A stretch of DNA of 64,000 nt from Meghimatium bilineatum (GCA_034231615.1 CM067311.1:11604660-11668659); one strand, 5' to 3'. Shown: positions 1 to 10,865, counted from the first letter of the stretch. The notes: generated by a model not told the origin, from the letters alone. Translations and numbers: made by a program.

Positions 1-945
1 GGGACCCAGTGAACAGTGTTATGTGCAGTCTGATAGTTGATGGGACCCAGTGAACAGTGTTATGTGCAGTCTGATAGTTGATGGCACCCAGTGAACAGTG
101 TTATGTGCAGTCTGATAGTTGATGGGACCCAGTGAACAGTGTTATGTGCAGTCTGATAGTTGATAGGACACAGTGAACAGTGTTATGTGCAGTCTGATAG
201 TTGATAGGACACAGTGAACAGTGTTATGTGCAGTCTGATAGTTGATAGGACACAGTGAACAGTGTTATGTGCAGTCTGATAGTTGATGGGACCCAGTGAA
301 CAGTGTATGTGCAGTCTGATAGTTGATGGCACCCAGTGAACAGTGTATGTGCAGTCTGATAGTTGATGGGACCCAGTGAACAGTGTATGTGCAGTCTGAT
401 AGTTGATGGGACCCAGTGAACAGTGTATGTGCAGTCTGATAGTTGATGGGACCCAGTGAACAGTGTATGTGCAGTCTGATAGTTGATGGGACCCAGTGAA
501 CAGTGTATGTGCAGTCTGATAGTTGATAGGACACAGTGAACAGTGTATGTGCAGTCTGATAGTTGATGGGACCCAGTGAACAGTGTATGTGCAGTCTGAT
601 AGTTGATGGGACCCAGTGAACAGTGTATGTGCAGTCTGATAGTTGATGGGACCCAGTGAACAGTGTATGTGCAGTCTGATAGTTGATAGGACACAGTGAA
701 CAGTGTTATGTGCAGTCTGATAGTTGATGGGACCCAGTGAACAGTGTATGTGCAGTCTGATAGTTGATGGGACCCAGTGAACAGTGTATGTGCAGTCTGA
801 TAGTTGATGGCACCCAGTGAACAGTGTATGTGCAGTCTGATAGTTGATGGGACCCAGTGAACAGTGTATGTGCAGTCTGATAGTTGATGGGACCCAGTGA
901 ACAGTGTATGTGCAGTCTGATAGTTGATGGCACCCAGTGAACAGT
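1..945. repeat. 40/41-bp minisatellite, about 23 copies
   Basis: A head-to-tail array that runs off the left edge of the window. The unit contains GTGCAGTCTGATAGTTGAT followed by GG(G/C)ACCCAGTGAACAGTG. The leftmost copies are 41 bp (GTGTTATG) and most later copies are 40 bp (GTGTATG). A second variant has ATAGGACACAG in place of ATGGGACCCAG. Long open frames on the minus strand are by-products of the repeat and encode only repeats of the unit, so no protein is proposed. Confidence 0.95.
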
Positions 946-1149
946 GTATTTGCTGTTTAGTCCAGGGTTTCATTCCTGGTCCCAGACAATTATTGACCAC
1001 ACAAAAAAGAGACTGGCGATGTTCACATCATTCCTGCACTTCATTGATCATAGAAAAGGATTGGCCTGCAACTGTTTTCCATAGACATGCGATGTTGGAT
1101 TTTATCATACAACACGTTTGATAAATTAAGTTGTTTAATCTCAGTGTCT

Positions 1150-1425
1150 TCATCGAGGTGAGCACCTTGAAGTGGTGATGGGGCTTAGCTCAGCCATCAG
1201 GGGTAAGAATCTACGACTGGTCGGGCAGTCCTACTTGAACAGGATCACAGTCCTACTCTAGCGGGACCACAGTCCTGCCCAGGTAAGCAGGGTGCTGAAG
1301 ACGGAGGCAACCAGCCAAAAGCCGCACAATAATGAGAATGCCACGTACAAATCACAATGGGAACATGTCTTTATCGAATAAACAGAAATACTCATGTTTC
1401 AAGTGAACGAGAGAAGAAGAAGAAT
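1150..1425 (+). mobile_element. Dispersed-repeat fragment with GAA-repeat tail
   Basis: A moderately GC-rich block ends in GAACGAGAGAAGAAGAAGAA at about 1406-1425. That tail resembles the ends of SINE A, SINE B and the RNase H LINE elsewhere in the window. No reading frame or tRNA-like promoter was recognised in the body. It is probably a LINE- or SINE-type 3' end mobilised by the same machinery. The 5' limit is a guess, and the 946-1149 stretch to its left shows nothing recognisable. Confidence 0.4.
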
Positions 1426-1509
1426 CTCAGTTTGTTACACAAGTATTTAGTACTATTTTATTTTGTAGTACATATTCTATCTAAAATGCTAAAGAAGATA
1501 GGCCCAATC

Positions 1510-1850
1510 TGAAGCAAGTCAACATATTCAAATATATGTGAACCTTTATAACATTCGATGGAAGATGTACTCAAGAAGTTCAATGTAGAATTGCCCAGGC
1601 AAATGCACTATTTCACAAGACGAAGATCATTCATTATATGTAATTGAGCTGAAAAAGAAAGTTCTTAGAAGTTATATAGAACTAATTCTAATGTATGTAA
1701 AGTTATTCTTAGAAAATAAACATCATAGTTATACACTTTATTGAGGCAGCAGAAATGTGTTTTTTTAAAGAAGAATATTAAGAAAAAACCATGGGCAGAT
1801 AAAAAGCGTAATGAACAAATCTTGGAAAAAAGTTAATTCCTAAAGAGAGA
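1510..1850 (+). mobile_element. LINE reverse-transcriptase C-terminal fragment (local family LINE5)
   Basis: Conceptual translation in shifting frames gives the usual order of motifs after the RT palm of many invertebrate LINEs: FDGRCTQEVQCRIAQANAL near 1554-1610, then RSYIELILMY near 1670-1700, then EAAEMCFFK near 1744 and PWADKKRNEQILEK near 1790-1830. Stops and frame changes separate the blocks, so it is a dead fragment. The order and spacing match the better copy at 44795-45255. It ends just before the 42-bp array. Confidence 0.6.
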
Positions 1851-1878
1851 TGCTTAACGGTTAAAGCATGCAACTGTA

Positions 1879-2880
1879 GATAAAACTACAGATATAAACA
1901 TATTTTAAGTTTATTGAAGAGATATAACTACAGATATAAACACATATTAAGTTTATTGAAGAGATAAAACTACAGATATAAACATATTTTAAGTTTATTG
2001 AAGAGATATAACTACAGATATAAACACATATTAAGTTTATTGAAGAGATATAACTACAGATATAAACACATATTAAGTTTATTGAGGAGATATAACTACA
2101 GATATAAACACATTTTAAGTTTATTGAAGAGATAAAACTACAGATATAAACACATTTTAAGTTTATTGAAGAGATATAACTACAGATATAAACACATATT
2201 AAGTTTATTGAAGAGATATAACTACAGATATAAACACATATTAAGTTTATTGAAGAGATAAAACTACAGATATAAACACATTTTAAGTTTATTGAAGAGA
2301 TATAACTACAGATATAAACACATTTTAAGTTTATTGAGGAGATATGACTACAGATATAAACACATTTTAAGTTTATTGAGGAGATATGACTACAGATATA
2401 AACACATTTTAAGTTTATTGAAGAGATATAACTACAGATATAAACACATTTTAAGTTTATTGAAGAGATATAACTACAGATATAAACACATTTTAAGTTT
2501 ATTGAAGAGATATAACTACAGATATAAACACATTTTAAGTTTATTGAGGAGATATAACTACAGATATAAACACATTTTAAGTTTATTGAAGAGATATAAC
2601 TACAGATATAAACACATTTTAAGTTTATTGAAGAGATATAACTACAGATATAAACACATTTTAAGTTTATTGAAGAGATATAACTACAGATATAAACACA
2701 TTTTAAGTTTATTGAGGAGATATAACTACAGATATAAACACATTTTAAGTTTATTGAGGAGATATGACTACAGATATAAACATATTTTAAGTTTATTGAG
2801 GAGATATGACTACATATATAAAGATATTTTAAGTTTATTGAGGAGATATGACTACAGATATAAACATATTTTAAGTTTAA
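1879..2880. repeat. 42-bp minisatellite, left block, about 24 copies
   Basis: The unit contains ACTACAGATATAAACACATT, then TTAAGTTTATTGAAGAGATA. Variants include ATAAAAC/ATATAAC/ATATGAC, CATATT/CATTTT and GAAGAG/GAGGAG, and they occur in neighbouring groups, as expected from local spread of variants. Because 42 is a multiple of three, the frame stays open and repeats RYNYRYKHILSLLK. That is a structural by-product rather than a gene. The array resumes at 3218 after an inserted LINE end. Confidence 0.95.
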
Positions 2881-3217
2881 TTACAAATACTAGTTGGAAA
2901 GACTTTTAATCAAACGACATATTAAGAGAGGAGACAAAACAAGAATATGTGGTGAACATCATCAGAAAACGCCTCTGGACATACATCGGCCACGTACTTA
3001 GAATGATGGAAGACAGAATTCCACAGGTCTGCATGTGGACACCAAATGGGAAAAAACAGGGAAGACTAAAAACAACAATCAGAAGAACATTTATGAATCA
3101 ATTAAAATCAACAGGCATAAATGTACAAGACCTGCAATCATTGGCAACTGACCGTAAGGCAAGGAGAACTATGACATCCTCCCTATGTGCTAAACCTGGC
3201 AAAAGAGGAACTAACTG
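2881..3217 (+). mobile_element. 5'-truncated LINE 3' end (local family LINE6) inside the 42-bp array
   Basis: The block translates as the C-terminal tail of a LINE polyprotein: TSWKDF, then RKRLWTYIGHVLRMMEDRIP, KKQGRLKTTIRR, and a final DRKARR...SSLCAKPGKRGTN before a stop. Within it, 2949-3218 stays open for 89 codons. The R.W.YIGHVLRM...RIP and GRPKTTWRRT-type motifs are known from the segment downstream of RT in many invertebrate LINEs. The end AACTAACTGACT looks like a short tetranucleotide tail, and the minus-strand copy at 60905-61800 ends similarly. The same 42-bp array lies on both sides. Confidence 0.8.
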
Positions 3218-3552
3218 ACTGAGGAGATGCAACTACAGATATAAACATATTTTTAGTTTATTGAGGAGATGAAACTAGATATAAACATATTTTATGTTTA
3301 TTGAGGAGATACAACTACAGATATAAACATATTTTTAGTTTATTGAGGAGATACGACTACAGATATAAACATATTTTATGTTTATTGAGGAGATACGACT
3401 ACAGATATAAACATATTTTATGTTTATTGAGGAGATACGACTACAGATATAAACATATTGTATGTTTATTGAGGAGATACGACTACAGATATAAACATAT
3501 TTTATGTTTATTGAGGAGATACGACTACAGATATAAACATATTTTAAGCTAA
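3218..3552. repeat. 42-bp minisatellite, right block, about 8 copies
   Basis: This continues the 1879-2880 array beyond the LINE end. The units are mostly the GAGGAGATACGACTACAG variant with CATATTTTATG. Units in this block resemble each other more than those of the left block, which suggests separate homogenisation after the LINE insertion. Open frames on both strands are by-products of the 42-bp period. Confidence 0.93.
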
Positions 3553-5050
3553 TAAAAAATAAAGACAAAGAGACGTGCAACAAAACTTATGTCGTATAAA
3601 ATAAGGCTGACTTTTTTTCTAGCTAGAGATCTTTACCCAAGATGTATTGATCTTTGAAATTGTGAACAAGTGTGCTCGTCTGCATACAGAACGTGTCTTT
3701 ACAAACTTGTATCAAACAGACAGAATTCAATCCCTTACTTTCAGCACTGAGCCGGAAATAAATATCTTCGGAGAAACTACAGAGAATCTAGAAACTTCGT
3801 AAACATCTTTGTAAACAACATACAAATTTGGACACAGCAAAGGGCCAAGGGCACGCGAGATACTCACAGATAGAGCCAATGTCAACAGTGAACATCCGGT
3901 AACTCGCTGTCGCCAACTAGCCATGAACTAGGAGACTTGAATTGGGGGACTGTTTTGGGGTATTTAGACAAGCAAGAAAGAAAGACTAAAGGCCTCAGCG
4001 ATGAGGTTTTACAGAATACTAAGAATTCTATGGATAGTTAAAACAGGCAAATGTTAATTCGTGGATAGAGAACACATAAAAGAATGAAGCCATTGACAAA
4101 CATACGTTGGAGGCAGTCATGATGTTTTTGAGGGACATGTAAATAAAACTAAATGGTTAGATCAACTTGTAACGAGAAAATATATGGGAAGAATGACGGG
4201 GAATGAGTCAATGGATGATGCTGTACTGATTAGCATTGTGGGATGGCATGGCGTCAGCAACAGAATTCTTCTCATGATTGTGTGAAATGAGCTACGGAGT
4301 TTCTTAATTTAACCAAAAAAAAATAACGTTTTGACCTATTATTGCGGATGTGTCAGGCGGACTAAATCAATATTTAAAATTATATTTTAATGTGCATATA
4401 ATTTCACAAAATGTCTCATAAAATTTGTAAAATGTCTAGAATGGTTTCATGACTGAAATAGTTTCGTTGTAATTTAATTTATCTATAATATAATAGCCGT
4501 GTTCTGTATTTCTTTCCGGAACGTTCTATAAATAGAGCATTTACGTCACGGAATTCCGTGCGACATTCAATCAAAACGATTGGTGTTCCGCACGACACAA
4601 AGCAGACACTATTGTTGTATACAAATGTTAGGGAAGCGAAATCTGATCTTATCACAGGCAATCTTAACAACTTCGCTATAATGAATCAACATCAATAGTT
4701 TTCGTCAACGAAAATAACGAACATTTCACCGCGACATTCGCATTCATTCCTTCATAAAATGTAAGTTATGGACTGTATTCGATGAATTGAATATGGACTG
4801 TGTAATGTCAGCGCGCTTTTGTTCCCATACGGTGAGCTCAGTTGGCAAGCACATTTACAACATGAGGCATATGAGTGTGAGCAACACAATAAATTTCGTC
4901 CCGACGGGACAACGGTTCCTACGGGATCTGAACGAATCTAGTATAATATATTTTGTGTGCATCGATTTATAGAAAACAAATTGAAGATACTAGATGAGGA
5001 TTTACACCAGCTCCATTCAGCCATAAATGTCAGCCTTGCAGTTAGACTTC
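3553..5050. other. Unannotated AT-rich DNA
   Basis: No coding frame, RNA gene or repeat family could be supported here. Around 4820-4870 the sequence GTGAGCTCAGTTGGCAAGCA resembles a tRNA A box, but no convincing B box follows at the right distance, so I do not call a SINE. ORFs of about 60 codons here look like chance. Confidence 0.5.
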
Positions 5051-5263
5051 TGCACATAGAAAGTAAACAAACCTTCATTGGTTTTTTTAAATTATTGTCG
5101 TGATTTCATTGGCCACATTTCATATATTTGTATACACTATTTTTGTACAAATCACCTTTGCTATTTTTAGTATGCGAATCCAAGTGTATAAATAGTGACC
5201 AATAAAAATCACGACAATAATAAAACACGTAACGAATGAAGGCGTGTTTACTTTCTGTGCAAA
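5051..5263. mobile_element. MITE family A, copy 1 (long terminal inverted repeats)
   Basis: The left end, GCACATAGAAAGTAAACA, is the inverted complement of the right end, TGTTTACTTTCTGTGC. The inverted match continues for about 60 bp, through a TTATTGTCGTGAT core on the left and ATCACGACAATAAT on the right. The spacer contains GCTATTTTTAG. There is no transposase, so it is a non-autonomous foldback element. Related copies lie at 13125-13262, 20620-20770 and 47308-47488. Confidence 0.8.
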
Positions 5264-5565
5264 CGGTCGTTATACACCTGGCATAAATTTCACCAGTGAT
5301 CACCTTCTTGATTCCTTATTAGAAAACTGGCCTCACAACTCGTGGGGCATTCCCATAAGTGCTCCGCCCTCTGTTCCAGCAGCCATTCGACTCGATGGTG
5401 TTTCTAGTCCAATGCCGCCGAAACAAACGTCGATGTCAGGGCACAACTCTGGCCCTTGCGATATGTTTCTTTGTTGCTCCGCCCACCCACGCCGTGCCCG
5501 TAACTAGTTCAAGCCCAATGTCGGCATGTCGGAACAACATGGTAACTGTTATCGAAGGTTACGAC
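5264..5565. other. Unannotated, less AT-rich segment
   Basis: Two overlapping plus-strand ORFs (87 and 73 codons) cover this segment, and the minus strand is also fairly open. No family was recognised on either strand and no intron signals are convincing. It may belong to the dispersed repeat that begins at 5566. Confidence 0.35.
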
Positions 5566-5711
5566 TACGGGATTGTATAGATGACGTGCCATGAAGCTTC
5601 TATAAGAAGATAACCTCAATATAAAGGCATGTCATCTACTAAGGTTTTCTGTTGCATGGTTGGTTTGTCTAGTGAGCCATTGGTGAGACCCACAGACAGA
5701 ACCGCATGCGC
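5566..5711 (+). repeat. Dispersed repeat R1, copy 1 (partner at 63178)
   Basis: This segment aligns collinearly with 63178-63305. Shared stretches include GATTGTATAGATGAC, ATCTACTAAGG and GGTTGGTTTGTCTAGTGAG. It contains an inverted repeat (GATGACGTGCC against GGCATGTCATC), so the transcript could fold. No coding potential was seen and its class is unknown. Confidence 0.7.
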
Positions 5712-5950
5712 GTTTCAAAAGAATGATATAATTGCTATATCTATTCACATTTGTTTTAAACTGGTTTAGAATGGTTTCCGAAATATAACGTATGTGTTTT
5801 AACCCGTAATAACGTTGACACGACTGTATTATTGCGTTTTGAAACTCAGGGACTGTACCACCAAGTCGAGCATTATCTTTGCCGAGTCGAAACTTTCGGA
5901 CCGTTGGGGCACGAAAAACGGTGATAATGTGCATTTTAAGCACTCTGTAG

Positions 5951-6076
5951 TATGATCATTATCCCGCTGTAAGAGAAATACAGTATCGAAGTCTAGTAGG
6001 ACCACTATCCTGCTGTACGAGGAATAGAGTATCGAAGTCTAACAGGACCTATGTCCTGCTATAAGAGAAATACTTT
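5951..6076. repeat. Short tandem repeat, about 46 bp x 3
   Basis: Three imperfect copies share (C/G)TGCTGTA(A/C)GAG(A/G)AATA followed by AGTATCGAAGTCTA. No other function is visible. Confidence 0.75.
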
Positions 6077-6118
6077 GAGAGATTTAGAATGAACGGGAAA
6101 AAAATTATGTGTCTGTAG

Positions 6119-6635
6119 AAACTGTCTAGGATGGTCAACACTATAACATAGCTAGTTTCATTGTATTGTGAAACTTTCTGGGATGGTCAATACTATAGCT
6201 AGTCTCATTGTATTGTGAAACTTTCTGGGATGGTCAATACTATAGCTAGTCTCATTGTATTGTGAAACTTTCTGGGATGGTCAATAATATAACTAGTCTC
6301 ATTGTATTGTGAAACTTTCTGGGATGGTCAATACTATAGCTAGTCTCATTGTATTGTGAAACTTTCTGGGATGGTCAATAATATAACTAGTCTCATTGTA
6401 TTGTGAAACTTTCTGGGATGGTCAATACTATAGCTAGTCTCATTGTATTGTGAAACTTTCTGGGATGGTCAATACTATAGCTAGTCTCATTGTATTGTGA
6501 AACTGTCTGGGATGGTCAATACTATAGCTAGTCTCATTGTATTGTGAAACTGTCTGGGATGGTCAATACTATAGCTAGTCTCATTGTATTGTGAAACTGT
6601 CTGGGATGGTCAATACTATAGCATAGTTAGTCTCA
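6119..6635. repeat. 47-bp minisatellite, about 11 copies
   Basis: The unit is built from GTGAAACTTTCTGGGATGG, TCAATACTATAGCTAG and TCTCATTGTATT. Older, diverged matches to the CT(G/T)TCTGGGATGGTCAA core appear around 7060-7320, so the array was once longer or was seeded from a longer dispersed sequence. Confidence 0.93.
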
Positions 6636-6833
6636 TTGTATTTGGAAACATTCTATAGTATATCCTCTCTGTATTCTGTATCCACTCTGAGTAGAAGGCT
6701 TCTGCTCAAAGTTTTGGGAACCGATGAGAGAGATGAAGTCATCTTTGTATTAAATCATGATCAGGAGAAACCTCCCTATTGTACAAATGGATATTGCTTC
6801 TTCTTCCGGGAGATAGAAAATAGTACAAAAGGC

Positions 6834-7045
6834 GTAGAGGACTGATTCATTTGTACTCAGCTTACCCCCTATGTAACCATCCCACTCGTCGATGCAACAT
6901 GTCGCCTGCCGAGAGTACCACTCATAGCACGTAATTCCGTAGCTTCAAGTGATAATTCTCAGGTATCTCCACAAAAAATCCACTTTAAAAACAAGTTGTC
7001 TCGAGCGGGATTTGGATACTGAGGCGAACATGCAAACACTCGTAA
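6834..7045 (-). mobile_element. SINE D, copy 1 (tRNA-like head)
   Basis: The copy shares GAGAGTACCACTCATAGCACGT, here through CGTAATTCCGTAGCTTCAAG, with copies at 29354, 44230 and 58933. Read on the minus strand, it begins with a degenerate tRNA-like promoter; the better B-box is in the 29354 copy (GGTCATGAGTTCGAGTCC). No TSD is visible. The head is degraded, which suggests an old insertion. Confidence 0.65.
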
Positions 7046-7734
7046 GCATTTCTGGTCGCATTCTAAAACTGTCCGGGATGATCGACTTTGTAACTATTTT
7101 TAGTACTTTATTAAAATGTCTTGGGTGAAACGCCTTTGCAACTATTTTCATGACTTTATGAAACTGTGGACAATATCAGTAACCAGCATAATTGTTCCTA
7201 TTTCGTATTTGAATTATCTAGCATGGTGTCACCTTTCTTTTCAAACACAAAACTCTTCTCATTATATTTTTCAACTGTCTCGAATGATGTTTCCACTATA
7301 ATTATTTTCATTGCCTTGCATCTGCTGTTATAGCCTACAGTTATATAAACGAATAGATCAATATTGGAATAAGGAATTCGTTTTCATCATTAGCCAAATA
7401 TCATGAAACCGGGACATAGCATAAAAATAGCACAGCAATTGAAGATTCACATCTATAAGGAATATGTGTTTTGTATTATTTCGGAATCGAGACATAGACA
7501 CCTTGCTCAATCTATGACAGATGACTTGGCGTCTTTAAATTTTTCCTTGCTAAATCCATGACAGATGACTTGGCGTCTATAAATTACAACTTGCACAATA
7601 TATGACAGATGCCGTGGTATTTGAAGTTTCCCCATGCTCAATGCATGACATATGTTTTGACGTCTTTAAGTTTCGTTATCTTCGCTAAAGTTATGAACAC
7701 CAGGTTCACACAGGTGTATGTTTCGAACCCCAGT
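7046..7734. other. Diverged remnants of the 47-bp repeat, then unannotated DNA
   Basis: Between 7060 and 7320 several fragments resemble the CTGTCTGGGATGGTC core of the 6119-6635 array. From about 7500 to 7700 the motif CATGACAGATG(A/C)CTTGGCGTCT recurs three or four times as a weak 70-bp repeat. No gene was recognised. Confidence 0.5.
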
Positions 7735-8050
7735 AATTACAAGCAATATAGCTATGTTACATAGCAAATGTTATACACCTATGTTATATAGCAAATGCTA
7801 TATAGCTATGCTATATAGCAAATGTTGTATGGCTATGCTATATAGCAAATGTTATATACCAATGTTATATTGCAATATTATATAATATAGCTATGTTATA
7901 TAGCAAATATTATATCAATGCTATATAGCAATATTATATAATATAGCTATGCTATATAGCAAATGTTATATAGCTATGTTATATAGCAAATGTTATACAG
8001 CGATGTTATATAGCAAATGTTATATAGCTATGTTATATAGCAATATAGAA
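7735..8050. repeat. AT-rich tandem repeat of about 26 bp
   Basis: Imperfect copies of GCTATGTTATATAGCAAATG, with variants containing ACACC or AATATT. Many units are palindromic around TATA, so the region could form cruciforms or replicate poorly. It is not coding. Confidence 0.9.
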
Positions 8051-8344
8051 AATGTTATGAATAATAGGCAGCATTCCACAATAATAGGAATAATTTGTTG
8101 CATATATCTGCGTTGTAGAAGACTTCTTTGTTGTGATTTTGCCGTGAACAGGCTGTGGTTTTTAAGCAATCTTTTTTTCTGATTGAAAGAGTTTTTAAGC
8201 AGCGGTGACAGTTAATATGTTACAACGTTTGCTTTGTGGCACCTGATCTCAATTTTTCTATCAAGTTTGCAATCTTCTGTAAAAATGTTTCCTATATATA
8301 TAAAAAAAAATTCTGATGTCTGTTTTAGCTGTTTGTCGTTAACA

Positions 8345-8655
8345 TACACATCTAGCTGTTCTGTTGCTCTGCATATTTTCTGTTTTTGATGTGTTTAATC
8401 TCATATTGTATTCTTTGTACGCTGCCTGTAGTGAATTTGTGTGTCTTTGTAGTTCGTCTTCAGTTTCATGTATTATACCTTGATTATCTGTGAATAGTAG
8501 ATTGTGCAAAGAATTGCATAGGTATCTTGATGTGTCTGAGATGTGTTCGTTTCTTGCTTCTGCCTTTTTCACAATCCTGCCATGGATGTACAAATATCAG
8601 TACACATCCCTGACTTACTCCTTTGTTGTTTCCAATGATTATGTGAACCCTTCGT
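8345..8655 (-). mobile_element. Antisense LINE fragment (LINE2), RT motifs downstream of motif A
   Basis: On the minus strand this encodes NNKGVSQGC, which corresponds to the conserved G(V/I)RQGC motif, and then LLFTDNQGIIHETEDELQRH followed by EYNMRLNTSKTENM. This is the FADD-type catalytic block and the segment after it. FADD has become FTDN, so the catalytic aspartate pair is damaged. Its upstream part lies at 10360-10865 on the same strand, separated by a younger LINE. Confidence 0.8.
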
Positions 8656-10360
8656 TTGTTCTTATTATACTTCATGAATTACTACACAGTGCTCTTATGT
8701 TGTCTAGTAGTTGCCTGGAACTCAGGTACATTGCCTCAAGATCTAAAAGATGCTTCTATAGTGCACCTATATAAAGGCAAAGGTACCAAACAGTCTTGCG
8801 ATAATCATAGGGGCATATCACTTTTGTCTATAGCTGGTAAAATTCTCGCTCGTGTCATACTCAACAGATTAAATAATTCTCTACTAAACGAGCTACTCCC
8901 AGAGAGTCAGTGCGGTTTTCGTGCAGGTCGTGGTACAGTTGATATGATATTCTCTGCACGAAAAATTCAGGAAAAGTCACAAGAGCAACATAGTGAACTC
9001 TTAGCAACATTTGTGGACTTAACTAAAGCATTCGATACCGTTAACAGAGAAGGACTGTGGAAGGTGCTTACAAAGTTCGGATGCCCCCCAAAACTTGTCA
9101 CTGTGATACGACAATTTCATGACGGTATGATGGCTAGTGTTATCTGCGACGGAGGAGTATCTCCTGCATTCCCTGTCACAAATGGTGTAAAGCAGGGATG
9201 TGTGCTGGCCCCTACTCTTTTCAGCCTGTTATTTACAGCCATGTTAACGGAAACACACCATAGTAATGAAACAGCAGGCATAATGATCAATTACAGAACG
9301 GATGGTGGTCTTTTCAATTTACGTCGTCTAAAAGCAAACACGAAAACTAAATCTAGTACTGTTAGAGAATTACTTTATGCTGACGACTGTGCATTGTATG
9401 CTGACCCTGTCGTAAACATGCAGAGCACCATAGACCGCTTCTCAAAGGCCTGCAACAAATTTGGTCTCACTATTAACACCAAAAAAAACAGAAGTCATGC
9501 ACCAAGCAACATCAAATAGCCAACATACTGCTACTTCCATCATCGTCAATCAGGAAAAACTGCAGGTAGTCGACAATTTTACTTACCTTGGAAGCACTCT
9601 CTCTCGCGATGTCAACATTGATGTGGAAATTAACAATAGACTGGCAAAAGCTAGTGCTGTATTTGGCAGATTACGCAAAAATGTATGGGACAGAAGAGGT
9701 ATAAGAACAACCACCAAACTACAAGTATATCATGCTGCTGTTATACCAACCTTACTATACGCCTGCGAAACGTGGACAGTGTATGCTAGACATGCAAGAA
9801 AGTTAAATCATTTCCATCTTACCTGCCTACGTAAATTACTAAACATCCTTTGGTGAGACAAAGTACCAGACTACGAGGTCTTGGAAAAATCAACCTCAAT
9901 AAGCATCCACACAATACTTATGAAGGCGCAGGCACGCTGGGCAGACCATCTTGTGCGTATGGAGAACTCGCGTTTGCCAAAACAAATATATTATGGAGAA
10001 CTCAAGGCAGGATTTCGAAAAGCTGGTGGACAGAAAAAGCGTTTCAAAGACACGCTCAAGTCATCCTTGAAACATCTTAACATTGACGTAGGCGCTTGGG
10101 AGAGCCTCGCTCAAGATAGAACAGCATGGCGTTACAGCATTAGAACGGGAGCACTAGCGGCAGAAGAATTCAGACAAGAAACTGCAAGACAGAAGCGGAC
10201 ACATAGAAAAGAAAAAACATCTCAACCTCACACAGATACCTTCTATTGTTGTCAATTCTGTAAAAGAACATTTTGTGCGCGCATTGGACTTGCTAGTCAT
10301 TTTAAAACGCACTATTAACTTTATTATTTTATTATTTATTGTTATTATTATTATTATGGT
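8650..10360 (+). mobile_element. 5'-truncated LINE (LINE1), the best preserved in the window
   Basis: A non-LTR retrotransposon copy lacking its endonuclease and 5' end. It starts within the RT fingers, runs through the palm, thumb and C-terminal zinc-binding region, and ends in an ATT/TTATT-rich tail at about 10318-10358. It interrupts an older antisense LINE whose two halves lie on either side, showing a later insertion by target-primed reverse transcription. No exact TSD could be fixed because both ends are AT-rich. Confidence 0.9.
8656..10318 (+). pseudogene. LINE1 reverse transcriptase ORF, broken
   Basis: The first frame (8656-9519) has the RT fingers (PQDLKDASIVHLYKGKG, HRGISLLS, ESQCGFRAGRGTVD), motif A as VDLTKAFDTV, motif B as NGVKQGCVLAPTLF and the catalytic box as LLYADDCALYAD, so both aspartates remain. 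A frameshift at the A-run near 9480 moves the reading into 9461-9856 (TEVMHQ, FTYLGSTLSRD, LLYACETWT, LRKLLNI). A stop after that leads to a frame at 9881-10318 with RWADHLVRMENSRLPKQIYY and a terminal C-X2-C...H-X3-4-H zinc-finger-like end (FYCCQFCKRTF...SHFKTHY). It would need at least two changes for continuity and lacks the N-terminal endonuclease. Clade is not resolved. Confidence 0.9.
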
Positions 10361-10865
10361 TGAGTTTTTGGTCATCGTCGATCACGACGGACGAACATCA
10401 TCAGTAGTTGCCAATGTATTCCATAATCTTCTAGTATCTTCCACAATTTGTCCCTGTAAACTCCGTCAAATGCCTTCTCTTGATCTACAGAGATGATGTT
10501 TAGCTGTTTGTCATATTCAATTGCCCTTTCGCTTAATTGTGCAATCTTCTGTAAAAATGTTTCATAAATATTTTTAAAAAAATGCTGATGTCTGTTTTAT
10601 CTGTGTGCCGTTAACATACACATATATCATGTCTAGGACCGTATTAGTTCACTTTTGTTTAACAAGAAATTGTCTCAGTACAAAGATGGCTTCTGTGAAG
10701 CTACATCGTTTCTGAAGCCAGACTGTGTCTTGATTAGCTGTGGCTCTATTATTGATCTAATTCTTTGTTCTATGATTATTGCATATACCTTTCCTGTGTG
10801 GCAAAGTTGAGATATTCCTCTGTATGTTTCACACTCTTATTTTTCCATGCTTTACCGTGTCCTAC
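10360..10865 (-). mobile_element. Antisense LINE fragment (LINE2), RT fingers and motif A
   Basis: On the minus strand, the 10640-10865 part gives YRGIST, GKVYAIIIEQRIRSIIEP and QSGFR in two frames, the RT finger motifs. The 10441-10545 part gives AQLSERAIEYDKQL then NIISVDQEKAFDGVYRDKLW, which is motif A. Together with 8345-8655 it represents one LINE split by LINE1. A segment of about 90 bp at 10543-10627 is extra relative to the usual spacing and has a near-copy at 8271-8350. Confidence 0.8.

Noticed and set aside
224-1000. 258-codon minus-strand ORF and other long frames inside arrays (for example 26961-27716, 37953-38685, 55033-55720, 56677-57120)
   Set aside because: They consist only of tandem units. 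Most of these unit lengths are multiples of three, so a frame without a stop in one unit is open throughout; both strands and several frames are open together.
4815-4870. tRNA-like head (GTGAGCTCAGTTGGCAAGCA)
   Set aside because: No B box at the proper distance and no other copy of the body in the window.
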